Shown here piece by piece: positions 11,448 through 20,576 of a DNA stretch of 64,000 nt. The notes below the pieces were generated by a model. It ran no database searches and was not told the origin of the DNA. It was given only the letters and a program-made list of their open reading frames with translations. This stretch comes from Halorussus vallis (GTDB lineage Archaea; Halobacteriota; Halobacteria; Halobacteriales; Haladaptataceae): assembly GCF_024138165.1 (NCBI RefSeq), contig NZ_CP100001.1:493512-557511 (forward strand). The letters run 5' to 3'. The translations under genes were made by a program, and so were the position numbers. Position 1 is the stretch's first letter. The number at the start of each line of letters is the position of its first letter.

Positions 11448-11909
11448 TCAGACCGCGGCGCTCTGTTCTGCGACCACGACGCTCTCGCCGTTCTTCACGG
11501 CCACGACGGTCACCGAAATCCGGTCGCCGTCCGAAATCGCGGGCCGGTCCCAGCGGACGACGTCGCCCGTCTGGACCGACACACCGTCGGGGTCGGCGAC
11601 CACCCGGTCGCCGACGGACTGTAGGGTGACCGTCCGACTCCGGTCGCCGACCCGGATCGTCACCTGGAGTCGCTCGGCGTTGGCGTTCGCCACCCACGTC
11701 GCCGTCACTCGGTCTTCGCTCGGCGCGGTGCTGACCGTCGCGGTGGCGAACGCGCCCTGGGTACCTTGCTCGGCGAGGCTGAACATCCCGGCTCCCGCCG
11801 TCGTCGCCAGCAGCACCGTCACGCCGACCAACAGTACGGAACCGATGGTCGGTGACGTGGCGCGTTCGCTCCGCACGCCGGCCGCGAGTCGTTCGAGGCT
11901 CCGTTTCAT
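11448..11909 (-). CDS. archaeal type IV pilin-like protein
   Basis: A 153-residue secreted protein with the N-terminal layout of haloarchaeal type IV pilins: a short basic start (MKRSLERLAAGVRSERATSPTIG), then the hydrophobic segment SVLLVGVTVLLATTAGAGMF at about 24-43 that forms the pilus core helix, then a beta-rich acidic domain (DUF1628-like). The prepilin peptidase site should lie just before the hydrophobic run. No pilus assembly ATPase or PilC homologue is in the window, so assembly would depend on genes elsewhere. Confidence 0.75.
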   Translation of the reverse strand: MKRSLERLAAGVRSERATSPTIGSVLLVGVTVLLATTAGAGMFSLAEQGTQGAFATATVSTAPSEDRVTATWVANANAERLQVTIRVGDRSRTVTLQSVGDRVVADPDGVSVQTGDVVRWDRPAISDGDRISVTVVAVKNGESVVVAEQSAAV

Positions 11910-11911
11910 GG

Positions 11912-12249
11912 GGGATTCGCTTCGGCCGAACTGACGGCGTTCGTTCACTTCGTTATGCACGAGGTGCGTTCGAGAAGGCCGACGCTTCGTACGCGATGGG
12001 CCTCCCGGACGGTCGGTACGGACTCCGTACTCGGCGTTCTGCCGCGACGTTCCGAGTGCTTCGGACTCCGCTCTCGGCCGTTTCGAATCCGACCGTCGCC
12101 CGACCGCGGTTTCGGAATTCCGTCCCACCCCGATTGTTTTAGGTGCCGGCCGTGGAAACACGTGCCGAGCGGGCCGCTTTTACCAACTCGCGTATTCCTA
12201 ACTAACAATAATTAGATACATATGCCTCTCCGTAGTCCCTCCTATTTGG
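11912..12249. other. promoter-containing spacer between pilin and peptide-binding protein
   Basis: No gene is apparent. The right end is AT-rich, with CTAACTAACAATAATTAGATACAT at about 12198-12221 holding a TATA-like box roughly 30 bases before the ATG at 12250. This suits a leaderless transcript. Confidence 0.45.
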
Positions 12250-14061
12250 ATGTCAGAGAAATCCAACATGTCGCGTCGGTCCTTCCTCAAGGCCACCGGT
12301 GCGACCGCGTCGGCTGTAGCGCTTACGGGTACCGGAGCGGCCCAGGACGGTGGACAGGGCACGACGACCGGACAGGGAACGACAACCGGTCAACAGGGGG
12401 GTGGCGGCGGCACGCTGAATCTCATCAACCGTTCGATGACGACGATGGACCCTATCAGGGCGACCGACACCGCCTCGGGGACCGTGATTCAGCAGGTGTT
12501 CGACGCGCTGATGAACTATCCGTTCGGGGAAGTCGAGGTCAAGACCCTGCTGGCGAAGGACTACCAGGTCTCCGACGACTTCAAGACGTACACGTTCAAC
12601 CTCAAGCAGGGCGCGAAGTTCCACAACGGCAAGGAGGTCACCGCCCAGGACTTCGTCTACTCCTGGGAGCGCCTGGCGGCCTCCGAGAACTCCCGACGGA
12701 GCTACTTCATCCTCGAATCCATCGGCATCCAGCACCAGACCCAGCAACAGAACGGCGAGCAGGTGTACAAGCCGGGGTCGATGGCGGTTCGCGCGCCGGA
12801 CAAGTACACGCTGGAGATGACGCTGCAGGAGCCGTTCCACGCGACGCTCCCGATGCTCGCGTACACCTCGTTCGCGGCGCTTCCCGAGGGCATCGTCGGC
12901 GACATCGACGGGTATCAGGGCCGGATGCCCTACAACCGGTTCGCCACGAGCAACCCCATCGGCGCGGGGCCGTTCAAGTTCGACAGGTGGGAGAGTAACA
13001 CCGAGGCGCAGGTGTCGCGGTTCGAGGACTACCACGGCCAGACCGCGAATCCGGCGGTCGTTAACTGGGCCATCATCGAGGACGCCAACGCCCACTGGAC
13101 GTACGCGATGAACAAGAACGCCGACTACTTCTCAATCCCGACGAACTTCTACGACCCGAACAAGCTCCAGAACGTCCAGGAGGACGACCAGGGTCGCGAG
13201 AGCGGGAAGTACGGGCCGGTTCGCAACGGCGAGACGCTGAACTACCTCGGCGTCGCGACCATCAACGCCTTCTACGTCGGGTTCAACACGAGCGCGGTCG
13301 ACAAGCCGATTCGACAGGCCGCCGCCTACGCGATGAACCAACAGCAGGTAGTCGAACAGATCTTCAAAGGCCGGGGGCAGGCGTCGTACCACTTCACGCC
13401 GCCGAACATCTACCCGGGTGGGCCGCAGGCCTACACGCAACACGCCAGGCAGAACTACCCCTACGGGTACAACCAGACCCAACTCGACAAGGCTCGGCAG
13501 GTGATGAAGGACGCCGGGTACGGCCCGAACAACCGGGCGCAGTTCACGTTCACGGCCTACCAGTCCTCGCCGACCTGGGTCGAGGTGGCGAAGCTCCTGC
13601 GCGACCAGCTAACCAGCGCCTACATCGACATGACGGTCGAGCAGGCGCCGTTCTCGACGTTGCTCAAGCGCGGCCGGAACGGCAACCTCGAAGCCTACTC
13701 GCTGGGCTGGATCATGGACTGGCCCGCGCCCGACAACTTCCTGCAGCTGCTGTACCCGCCTCAGACCGACACCTCGAAGCCCGCGCCGTTGTCGTACGTC
13801 AACTGGTCGGGGACCGAGGCGGCCCAGCAGGCGATCAACGCGTGGCGGCAGGTCCAGAACAACACCGCGCCGACCGACCAGGCCCAGCAGGCGCGCAACG
13901 AGGCGTACGTCACGATCGAGGAGGCCAACTGGGAGGACGTCTGCTTCCTGCCGACGTACCACGAGATGGACCAGCGGTTCTGGTACGACAACGTCAACCC
14001 GCCGACGTTCGGCGCGGCCGGACCGAGCCGCCAGATGTTCCACACGACCGGCATCGAGTAA
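12250..14061 (+). CDS. ABC transporter substrate-binding protein, peptide/oligopeptide (family 5)
   Basis: A 603-residue extracellular solute-binding protein of the DppA/OppA family. The Tat signal has RRSFLK at residues 9-14 and a hydrophobic run ending in GTGAAQ near 32, followed by a Gln/Thr/Gly-rich linker and the mature binding domain from about 50. Family features include the domain start with DPIRATDTASG, VYSWERL near 140, and the late segment SLGWIMDWPAPDNFLQLLYPP. ATG at 12250 is used, and the ATG six codons later is also possible. No permease or ATPase genes adjoin it, so it is an orphan binding protein in this window. Confidence 0.92.
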   Translation: MSEKSNMSRRSFLKATGATASAVALTGTGAAQDGGQGTTTGQGTTTGQQGGGGGTLNLINRSMTTMDPIRATDTASGTVIQQVFDALMNYPFGEVEVKTLLAKDYQVSDDFKTYTFNLKQGAKFHNGKEVTAQDFVYSWERLAASENSRRSYFILESIGIQHQTQQQNGEQVYKPGSMAVRAPDKYTLEMTLQEPFHATLPMLAYTSFAALPEGIVGDIDGYQGRMPYNRFATSNPIGAGPFKFDRWESNTEAQVSRFEDYHGQTANPAVVNWAIIEDANAHWTYAMNKNADYFSIPTNFYDPNKLQNVQEDDQGRESGKYGPVRNGETLNYLGVATINAFYVGFNTSAVDKPIRQAAAYAMNQQQVVEQIFKGRGQASYHFTPPNIYPGGPQAYTQHARQNYPYGYNQTQLDKARQVMKDAGYGPNNRAQFTFTAYQSSPTWVEVAKLLRDQLTSAYIDMTVEQAPFSTLLKRGRNGNLEAYSLGWIMDWPAPDNFLQLLYPPQTDTSKPAPLSYVNWSGTEAAQQAINAWRQVQNNTAPTDQAQQARNEAYVTIEEANWEDVCFLPTYHEMDQRFWYDNVNPPTFGAAGPSRQMFHTTGIE

Positions 14062-14379
14062 CGGAACGAAGTCGGTTCGCTCGGCCGCCGGAAACGGCGC
14101 TGTTCCGCGGTCGACGGGGCGGGTGCCCCGTCGACCGCGTCGCTTCAGCGGTGCGCGGAGAGGTCGGGGACGGGTGGGTCCCCGGTTCGACAATGGTATG
14201 CCGGTGTCAGAGGCACGCAGCCGGTCCGTACACCAGCGACTCGACGTTGGTCGGCCTTCCTCTTTTTCTCACCCGTTGGCGCATCCGCCCGCCGCCTGAT
14301 TACTCACACAAATAGCTGGCGTTCATTTATACTGTAAAGCGTATACAAACTCTTGTGCGGCGGCCGAATACGTTGACGC
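14062..14379. other. intergenic spacer with promoter of the FilR1-like regulator
   Basis: No gene is seen. Near the right end, CATTTATACTG (about 14325-14335) is a TATA-like box and GTATAC (14340-14345) is a short palindrome before the ATG at 14380. Confidence 0.4.
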
Positions 14380-15162
14380 ATGCGTCCGCCCTCCGACCTC
14401 CAGAAGATTCTCCGTCGGCGGAGCCACTACCTCCGCCACCTTCGCCAACCCCGCCAGAAGCGCGACCTGGTCTGCGAACTCGACGAGTCGCGCTCGACCA
14501 TCGACCGCGCGGTGCGGGAACTCGAACGCGCCGGCTTCGTCGAACGCGGCGACGACGGCTACCGGACGACGCTCGCGGGTGAACTCGCGCTGACCGAACA
14601 CGACCGCCACGCCGACCGCGTGCGGGGACTCGCGTCCTTCCGGGACCTGCTCGCGGAACTCCCGGCCGACGCATCCCTCGACGGGTCGCTCTTCGAGGAC
14701 CCGGAGGTCGTCCTGCCGACGCCGCACTCGCCCCGTGAACCGGTCGGCGCGATAGACGCGGTGCTCGCCGACGCCGACCGGGCGCGGACGCTCGGCGGCG
14801 TCGTCGTCCCCGAGTTCGCCGACGCCTACAGCGAGCGGGTCCTCGACGGCGGGATGACCGCCGAGTTCGTCCTCACCGAGGGCGTCGTCGAGTGGCTGGT
14901 TTCGCGCTGGCGCGAGCAGTTCAGGGCGTTCCTCGAAACCGACGGCGTCACCGCGGCCGTGACCCCGACAGAGCGGCCGTTCAGCCTCGTCCTCGTCGAC
15001 GGTCGCGAGGGAACCGAGGTCGGGGTGGCGCTCCACGTCGGGGGTTCGATACTCGGGTTCGTCCGCAACGACACCGCCGCCGCGGTCGCGTGGGCCGAGG
15101 AGACGTTCGAACGGGCGCGGGCGGGGGCCGACTCCCTGACGGGTCGCCGCCTCGACGAGTGA
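14380..15162 (+). CDS. winged-HTH regulator with FilR1-like ligand domain
   Basis: A 260-residue regulator. The N-terminal 75 residues form a winged helix: LRQPRQKRDLVCELDESRSTIDRAVRELE is an HTH, then a wing with FVERGDDGYRTT. Residues about 120-250 match the domain seen in methanogen FilR1-type regulators (VVLPTPHSPREPVGAIDAVL..., ending in LHVGGSILGFVRND). Haloarchaea have many such regulators, mostly with unknown ligands. The gene is monocistronic with its own TATA box and divergent in function from its neighbours, so no regulon can be assigned. Confidence 0.82.
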   Translation: MRPPSDLQKILRRRSHYLRHLRQPRQKRDLVCELDESRSTIDRAVRELERAGFVERGDDGYRTTLAGELALTEHDRHADRVRGLASFRDLLAELPADASLDGSLFEDPEVVLPTPHSPREPVGAIDAVLADADRARTLGGVVVPEFADAYSERVLDGGMTAEFVLTEGVVEWLVSRWREQFRAFLETDGVTAAVTPTERPFSLVLVDGREGTEVGVALHVGGSILGFVRNDTAAAVAWAEETFERARAGADSLTGRRLDE

Positions 15163-15219
15163 CGACGTGTCGCTTGTGCCACAAAAGATATAATTGCCGA
15201 CTGCGCACCTCCGGCCGAG

Positions 15220-15957
15220 ATGAAACGATTCCTGTCAAGGGTCGGCATCGGCGCGGCCGAAGTCGACACAGTCCTCCCCAAGACCACCCTGAAAGCGGGC
15301 GAAACCGTCCAGGCCACCGTCGAGGTCCGCGGCGGATCGACCGACCAGGAGGTCGACCAGATATACTTCGCGCTCGAGACGAGCTATCGGACCGACGACG
15401 GCCGGAAGACGGCGGTCGTCGACAAGTTCAAACTCGCCGAGTCGTTCACCATCGAACCCGACGAGGAGCGGTCGTTCGACGTCGAAATCGAGATTCCCTT
15501 AGAGACGCCGGTGACCGTCGGCCGCACCGACGTCTGGGTCGAAACCGGTCTCGACGTCGACTGGGCGCTCGACCCCGACGACACCGACTACGTCGAGATA
15601 GAACCCGAACCCCGGCTTCAGGCGGTGTTCGACGCCGCCGAGTCGCTCGGCCTCTCGCTGCACAGTGCGGAGTGTCAGGCCGACCCCCACGGCACCTTCA
15701 CCTCCCGGCGGTCGTTCGTCCAGGAGTTCGAGTTCCGCCCGCGGTCGGGGCCGTTCGCCGGTAAACTCGACGAACTCGAACTCGTCGCTCGTCCGACCGA
15801 GGACGAACTGACGATCTACGTCGAGATCGACCGCCGCGGCGGCCTGCTCTCGGAGATGACCGACACCGACGAGCGCCGCGCGACCCTGAGCGTGACCGAC
15901 GCCGACGCCGACCGAATCGCCGAGGACCTCCGGGCGACGGTCGAGCGCCACCTCTGA
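15220..15957 (+). CDS. Spo0M/SpoOM family protein
   Basis: A 245-residue arrestin-like beta-sandwich protein of the Spo0M family, at the usual length. The start MKRFLSRVGIGAAEVDTVLPK followed by AGETVQATVEVRGG is diagnostic. The C-terminal third (from FRPRSGPFAGKLDELELV) includes LSEMTDTDERRATL, the conserved end of the second domain. In Bacillus the family is a sporulation-control protein; in haloarchaea its job is unknown. It follows the regulator at 14380 by 57 bases and probably has its own promoter, since AAAAGATATAATTG lies about 30 bases upstream of the ATG. Confidence 0.9.
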   Translation: MKRFLSRVGIGAAEVDTVLPKTTLKAGETVQATVEVRGGSTDQEVDQIYFALETSYRTDDGRKTAVVDKFKLAESFTIEPDEERSFDVEIEIPLETPVTVGRTDVWVETGLDVDWALDPDDTDYVEIEPEPRLQAVFDAAESLGLSLHSAECQADPHGTFTSRRSFVQEFEFRPRSGPFAGKLDELELVARPTEDELTIYVEIDRRGGLLSEMTDTDERRATLSVTDADADRIAEDLRATVERHL

Positions 15958-16061
15958 AACCACGCGACCGTAACCGTCCGTCGCCCTCCCCTCCGCGGCC
16001 GCGCTCGCGTCCCGGACGACGGACCGGAACCGACCCCCGCGACCCGCCCCGAATTTAGCCC

Positions 16062-16250
16062 GTGCCATCCCAGAACTCCGAAGACGTCGACGACCGACTG
16101 ACCGGACCCGAAGAACTGCTCGCCACCTTCGCCGGCACCCGCGGCGAGGAGTGCACGCTCTACCCCGAGGACGCCGCGGCGTCCCGGCCCCTGACCGAGT
16201 GGATAACCGCCGAGTCGGGGTCGTTCGTCACGGTTTCGCAGATGCGGTGA
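16062..16250 (+). CDS. small conserved haloarchaeal protein
   Basis: A 62-residue acidic soluble protein with a GTG start. The C-terminal half, TLYPEDAAASRPLTEWITAESGSFVTVSQMR, looks like a small haloarchaeal family I recall as DUF7511-like. I cannot assign a function. There is no in-frame ATG alternative, so the start is less certain than the end. No clear operon partner. Confidence 0.6.
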   Translation: MPSQNSEDVDDRLTGPEELLATFAGTRGEECTLYPEDAAASRPLTEWITAESGSFVTVSQMR

Positions 16251-16320
16251 GCGCCGGGCGACCCGCCGCGCTCGCGACGAACGGGAAACTACATAACGGA
16301 TGGGCGTCTCGGCCCCACCG

Positions 16321-16539
16321 ATGGCCGACGACGATTCGCTCTCCGGACCCCTGGGCTCGCCCGTCTTCCAGGGCGTCTCCGGCTTTTCGCTCATGTTGAC
16401 CTGCGCGCTCGTCTCCGAACAACTCGTAGTTCCCCGCGAACTCACGCTGGCCGTCCTCGCCGTGGGAGTGGCGCTGTTCGCCAGCGGCGTCTGGCACATG
16501 CTCCCCCGCGGCGTCGACGACCCCGTCCTCGACGGCTGA
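16321..16539 (+). CDS. small two-helix membrane protein
   Basis: A 72-residue protein with two predicted membrane helices, about 19-39 (FSLMLTCALVSEQLVV region) and 44-61 (LAVLAVGVALFASGVWHML). The acidic ends MADDDS and VDDPVLDG are probably exposed on either side. I chose ATG 16321 over an in-frame ATG at 16300 because the sequence becomes acidic there. Function unknown. Confidence 0.6.
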   Translation: MADDDSLSGPLGSPVFQGVSGFSLMLTCALVSEQLVVPRELTLAVLAVGVALFASGVWHMLPRGVDDPVLDG

Positions 16540-16627
16540 CCGCGTTCGTCTCGTTTTCCCCTCGCCGTCGGTTTTCCTTCCGTCCCCGGCCGGTTCATTT
16601 ATGGCGCGCATCCGTCATACGTTCGGC

Positions 16628-17074
16628 ATGGACAGAGGACTCGCAGTCGTCGACGCCGACGAATCGACGAAAGCGCTCGTCCGCGAGGCGGGGGAACTCG
16701 CCGCCGCGGTCGACGCCGAACTCGTACTGTTGCACGTGACGACCGACGAGGAGTACGACAGCAAGCGCAGGGCGATGGAGAAGGTCCCGGCCGTCCAGGC
16801 GAACTACTCTAGCGACCGGGCGCTCTCGGGAGCGGAGCAGTTCGCCGCGGACGTCGGGCGGGACGCGCTCGACGGCGTCGACGTGGAGTACGAAGCGGTC
16901 GGCGCGCTCGGCGACGAGCAGAGCAAGATACTCCAGGTGGCCGACGAGCGCGAGTGCGACCACCTGTTCATCGCCGGCAAGAAGCGCTCGCCGGCCGGCA
17001 AGGCCATCTTCGGCGACCTCACCCAGTCGATCGTCCTCAACTTCGACGGCCCGGTGACGGTCGTCACCGAGTAG
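16628..17074 (+). CDS. universal stress protein (UspA family)
   Basis: A 148-residue single-domain Usp. The start GLAVVDADESTKALVREAGELA is the family's first strand-helix. VELVLLHVT-like strand 2 follows, and the C-terminal GKKRSPAGKAIFGDLTQSIVLNFDGPVTVV is a modified form of the ATP-binding G-2x-G-9x-G-S/T motif. I chose ATG 16628: TTCATTTATGG lies 26-38 bases upstream and is a good TATA box. The in-frame ATG at 16601 would sit within it. Usp proteins bind nucleotide and aid survival under stress; a specific partner is not evident. Confidence 0.9.
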   Translation: MDRGLAVVDADESTKALVREAGELAAAVDAELVLLHVTTDEEYDSKRRAMEKVPAVQANYSSDRALSGAEQFAADVGRDALDGVDVEYEAVGALGDEQSKILQVADERECDHLFIAGKKRSPAGKAIFGDLTQSIVLNFDGPVTVVTE

Positions 17075-17187
17075 TCCTCGGACGCGCGACAGACGCCGCC
17101 CGGGCACCTTCGAGCGCGCGGCGGGCGACCGCGTCGCGGTCGTCCGCCGCGCCGTAGCTTTTCCTTCCCCGCGACCGTATCGCCGCC

Positions 17188-18258
17188 ATGGGCCTCTACG
17201 AGCAGGTTGCCGACCTTCCGCTGACCGTGGAGTCGGTCGAGTGCGAGCGCCGCGAGCGCGAGACGCCGAAGTTCACCCGCGCGACGACCGTCGTCACGCT
17301 GTCCGGCGGGTCGTCGGGCGGCGGGGGAACCGGCGGGAGCGCCGCCGACGCCGACGACGCGGTCGTCGGCGTCGGCGAGGACGTGACCTACGCCGAAGAC
17401 CGCCACCCCGCGCCCGAGTTCGACCTCGCCGGCGAGTACACGCTCGAGGAGTTCTCGCGGGAACTCGGCGAGTTGGACCTCTTCCCGGACGCCGACCCGG
17501 ACCACGAAATCGCGCGCAACTACCGCCGGTGGGCGTTCGAGAGCGCCGCGCTCGACCTGGCACTTCGGCGGGCCGACACCCACCTCGGGGCCGCGCTCGA
17601 CCGGTCGTACGACCCGGTCCGGTTCGTCGTCAGTCCGACGCTGGGCGACCCGCCGAGCGCCGACGTCCTCCGGACGTGGCGCGACCGGAACGCCGACCTG
17701 GAGTTCAAACTCGACGCCGGCGGGGGCTGGACGCCCGACCTGGTCGCCGAACTCGCCGACTTCGGCGTCCGCGTGGTCGACTTCAAGGCGCTCTACGACG
17801 ACCCCGAGGTGGCCGGAAACGCGGGTCCGGACCTCTACGAGCGCGTCGTCGCGGAACTGCCCGACGCCATCCTCGAAGACCCGGCCTGGACCGACGAGAC
17901 GCGGGCCGCCCTGGCCGACGCCCGCGACCGAATCTCGTGGGACGTCCCGATAACCGGCGTCGAGAGCGTCGACGACCGGCCGTTCGAACCCGACTGGCTC
18001 AACGTCAAACCCTCGCGCTTCGGGTCGGTCGAGTCGCTGCTCGACACCGTCGAGCACTGCGAGGAACGGGACATCTCCATGTACGGCGGCGGCCAGTTCG
18101 AACTCGGCCCGGGTCGCCGCCAGATCCAGTTGCTCGCCTCGCTGTTCTACCCGGACTCGCCGAACGACGTGGCGCCGACGGGGTACAACGACGCGACGCC
18201 CGCCGACGACCTGCCGTCGAGTCCGCTGTCGATGGGCGAGGTGCGCGGTTTCCGGTAG
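17188..18258 (+). CDS. enolase-superfamily-like protein
   Basis: A 356-residue protein with the N-terminal capping domain and (beta/alpha)8 barrel pattern of the enolase superfamily: LEFKLDAGGGW near 172, VVDFKALYDD near 194, AILEDPAWTD near 229, ISWDVPITG near 251, WLNVKPSRFGS near 272 and YGGGQFELGPGRR near 298. The usual KxK catalytic pair and the three clear acidic metal ligands are not all evident, so catalysis is uncertain. A Gly/Ser-rich insertion (SGGSSGGGGTGGS, about 39-51) interrupts the N-terminal sheet. Function unknown; a dehydratase or isomerase would be the family default. Confidence 0.75.
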   Translation: MGLYEQVADLPLTVESVECERRERETPKFTRATTVVTLSGGSSGGGGTGGSAADADDAVVGVGEDVTYAEDRHPAPEFDLAGEYTLEEFSRELGELDLFPDADPDHEIARNYRRWAFESAALDLALRRADTHLGAALDRSYDPVRFVVSPTLGDPPSADVLRTWRDRNADLEFKLDAGGGWTPDLVAELADFGVRVVDFKALYDDPEVAGNAGPDLYERVVAELPDAILEDPAWTDETRAALADARDRISWDVPITGVESVDDRPFEPDWLNVKPSRFGSVESLLDTVEHCEERDISMYGGGQFELGPGRRQIQLLASLFYPDSPNDVAPTGYNDATPADDLPSSPLSMGEVRGFR

Positions 18259-18335
18259 GAACGGCGGACGCGCCGCCGAGACGCGGTGGCGCGGCGACGC
18301 GGTGACGTCCGGCCACCCGACCGTCGGTCCGCCCG

Positions 18336-19106
18336 CTACAGCAACCCCGCCCAGAAGTGGCCGTTCGCCCGGTCGACGGTTCGTCGCACGCTCGCGACGG
18401 CGGACAGCCCCGGATACTCGGTTTCGAGGTCGGCGTACACCATCCCGGTGAGGAGGCGCTCGGCGGCGTCCTCGCACCCCGCGAGGTACGCCTGGTGGGT
18501 TTCGGCGAGTTCCTCCAGCGTCTCGTAGGCGGTTTCGACCGCCGCTCGGCGGTCCTCGAACGACCCGTCGCCGTCGACGACGAACCGGACGAGTTCGAGT
18601 ACCTCCCCGAGTTCGGCCGCGAGCGTCCGCAGGTGGGTCGCCTCCTCGGCGACGAAGTCGCGCGACCGGGTCCGGTCGTGCACCGCCTCCTCGACCTCCG
18701 CCCGGAGTTTGTTCGCGACGAACGGCGAGAACTCCGTCCCGCGCGGGCGACGGAGCACCTCGGCGAGTTCCGCCGAGAACTCGCTCTCCATCGCCTCGGG
18801 CACCGTTCGCTCCGAGTACGCCGACTCCCAGTGGTCGACCGCGAACACCGTCTCCTCGAACGCGTCGCGGACCGCCTCGAAGGGGGCCGGGTCGGCGGAG
18901 AACTCCTGGCCGGCGGCCGGCAGCGAAGACGGGCGGGACGTCCCGTCCGCGTCGCCGGCCCGCGTTCGAATCGTCTCCACGCTGTCGAGGAACGCCTCGA
19001 ACGCCTCGACCTCCTCGTCCAACCACTCCAGTTCGCGCTCGGTCGCTTCGAGCGCCGGTCCGAGCGGCGTCTCGTCGCGAACCGAGTTCGCCGTGTCGTC
19101 TCTCAT
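18336..19106 (-). CDS. haloarchaeal coiled-coil protein (DUF7260-like)
   Basis: A 256-residue, mostly helical acidic protein. Heptad-like stretches lie at about 15-50 (LEATERELEWLDEEVEAFEAFLDSVETIRTR) and 125-225. It contains no membrane segment and no catalytic motif. The HWESAYSERTVPEAMESEF segment near 90-110 and the LRRPRGTEFSPFVANKL segment near 117 are the most distinctive. It resembles a haloarchaeal family I recall as DUF7260. No function can be assigned; scaffolding or regulation would be a guess. Confidence 0.7.
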   Translation of the reverse strand: MRDDTANSVRDETPLGPALEATERELEWLDEEVEAFEAFLDSVETIRTRAGDADGTSRPSSLPAAGQEFSADPAPFEAVRDAFEETVFAVDHWESAYSERTVPEAMESEFSAELAEVLRRPRGTEFSPFVANKLRAEVEEAVHDRTRSRDFVAEEATHLRTLAAELGEVLELVRFVVDGDGSFEDRRAAVETAYETLEELAETHQAYLAGCEDAAERLLTGMVYADLETEYPGLSAVASVRRTVDRANGHFWAGLL

Positions 19107-19512
19107 CTGTCGATGGGAAGCGCGGTCACTCTACTCCGAGTCGGTGAATAAACCCCGTAGAGCGTTTCCACCGTTCACTCGACGCGGGCGCGGCCGGGTC
19201 CCGGGGTATCGCGGATTTCTGTCGGTGAGACGAACCGCGCGCCGACGCGCGGCGCCGCGTGTCGGCGCGCGCCGGCGTTTCGGGGCGGCGCGCGAGTCGA
19301 CTACTTCGCGACCGTCGGCGTCGTTTCGTCGGGCGTCGGACGCCGAACGCGGAGTAATCCGGCATACCACGCTCGGCGACCCGGCGGCGCGGCGGAAACT
19401 CACCTTTTCGAGAACAAAGTCGGCGGGCGCTCCGGGACTCCGTCGCCCGGTCGACGCGACCGACGCCGGTCCCGTCGGGGTACGGAGTCGCGGACCGCCG
19501 AGAACCCACCGC
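19107..19512. other. non-coding spacer
   Basis: About 400 bases without a gene I can support. Minus-strand open frames here are Arg-rich and look like noise. Several local inverted repeats rich in CGGCG/CGCCG are visible but none resembles a known element. Confidence 0.45.
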
Positions 19513-19764
19513 CTACAGCGCCTGTTCTATCTCGGACGACTGGGTGAGGCCGTCGAACTTCGCGAGCACTCGCTCGTCGTCGCCGAGGACTATCGTCGAG
19601 GGGACCGACCGAACGCCGTACTTGTTCGCCTCCTCCGGGGAGGTCGTCGCGTCGACCTTCTGGAACTCGACGTCGGTCCGCTCGCTCGCGAACGCCCGGA
19701 GAATCTCTTCCTGCTGAGGACACTGTCCGCACGAGGGGGTGGAGAACTGTATCAGTTGAGCCAT
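19513..19764 (-). CDS. thioredoxin-like protein
   Basis: An 83-residue minimal thioredoxin/glutaredoxin-fold protein. The redox site is Cys12-Gly-Gln-Cys15-Pro, after the first strand LIQFSTPS, with strand VEFQKVDAT and the cis-proline loop VRSVPSTIV near 51-59. The length suits small archaeal redoxins rather than the 105-residue thioredoxins. It should reduce protein disulphides in the cytoplasm. There is no neighbouring reductase. Single gene, convergent with nothing on its 3' side. Confidence 0.9.
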   Translation of the reverse strand: MAQLIQFSTPSCGQCPQQEEILRAFASERTDVEFQKVDATTSPEEANKYGVRSVPSTIVLGDDERVLAKFDGLTQSSEIEQAL

Positions 19765-19937
19765 CGTCTACAGTTCGACCGATTACCACCGCCCCACTTC
19801 AACTAGTGGGGTTTCGGCGATTCCCACGACGGGTCATTCGGTCGTGTGGTCGGCGGTTGCTCGGTCGTGCGGTCGACACCGCCGGTCCGTCCGAGGACTT
19901 CGCGGTCCCTTTATCCGTCGACTCCCTACCGCCGGGC

Positions 19938-20576
19938 ATGGAACCGGAGGACGACCGACAGTACTCGGCGGACAACCACCGGTACTGGGCCGAGCGCTCC
20001 GAGGAGTTCTCGCCCGCGTACTACGCGAACATCGGCGAGAACGAGGTCACCGAGACCCTCGCCGCCGTCTTCGACCACTACGTCGACGACGACGCCGCAA
20101 TTCTCGAAGTCGGCTGTAGCTCCGGCCGGCACCTCGCCGGCCTGCTGGACGCCGGGTACGAGAACCTCACCGGAATCGACATCAACGACGACTCCTTCGA
20201 CGTGATGGCCGACCACTACCCCCGACTCGCCGAGACGGGAACCTTCCACGCGGGCGCCATAGAGGACCTCGTCCCGGAGTTCCCCGACGACGCGTTCGAC
20301 GTCGTCTACTCCGTCGAGACGCTCCAGCACGTCCACCCAGACAACGACTGGGTGTTCGAGGAACTCGCCCGCGTCAGCTCCGACCTGGTGATAACCGCCG
20401 AGAATGAAGGCAACAGTCCCGAACGCGGCCGCGAAGGCGCCGAGGTGAGTTGCGTCCGCGACGACTTCCCGCTCTACCACCGCAACTGGATGGCGGTGTT
20501 CTCGGACCTGGGACTCGCCCAACTCCTCCGCGAACCGGGCAAGCGCGACACGGTCCGAGTGTTCCGCGTCCTCTGA
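19938..20576 (+). CDS. class I SAM-dependent methyltransferase
   Basis: A 212-residue methyltransferase. Motif I is AILEVGCSSGRHLAGLL at about 53-69, motif II is LTGIDINDDSFDVM with the acidic ribose-binding Asp, and motif IV is FPDDAFDVVYSVETLQHVHP. I chose ATG 19938 because a TATA-like CTTTATCC lies 25-30 bases upstream; the earlier in-frame ATG at 19806 would add a basic non-haloarchaeal stretch. Substrate unknown; small-molecule or lipid/quinone methylation are possible. Confidence 0.9.
   Translation: MEPEDDRQYSADNHRYWAERSEEFSPAYYANIGENEVTETLAAVFDHYVDDDAAILEVGCSSGRHLAGLLDAGYENLTGIDINDDSFDVMADHYPRLAETGTFHAGAIEDLVPEFPDDAFDVVYSVETLQHVHPDNDWVFEELARVSSDLVITAENEGNSPERGREGAEVSCVRDDFPLYHRNWMAVFSDLGLAQLLREPGKRDTVRVFRVL

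Noticed and set aside
16804..19026. 740-codon minus-strand open frame
   Set aside because: Arg/Gly-rich composition, crosses the universal stress protein, enolase-like and DUF7260-like genes; no motif and wrong composition for a halophile.
19126..19509. 127-codon minus-strand frame
   Set aside because: Arg/Ser-rich and without homologous features; treated as non-coding spacer.
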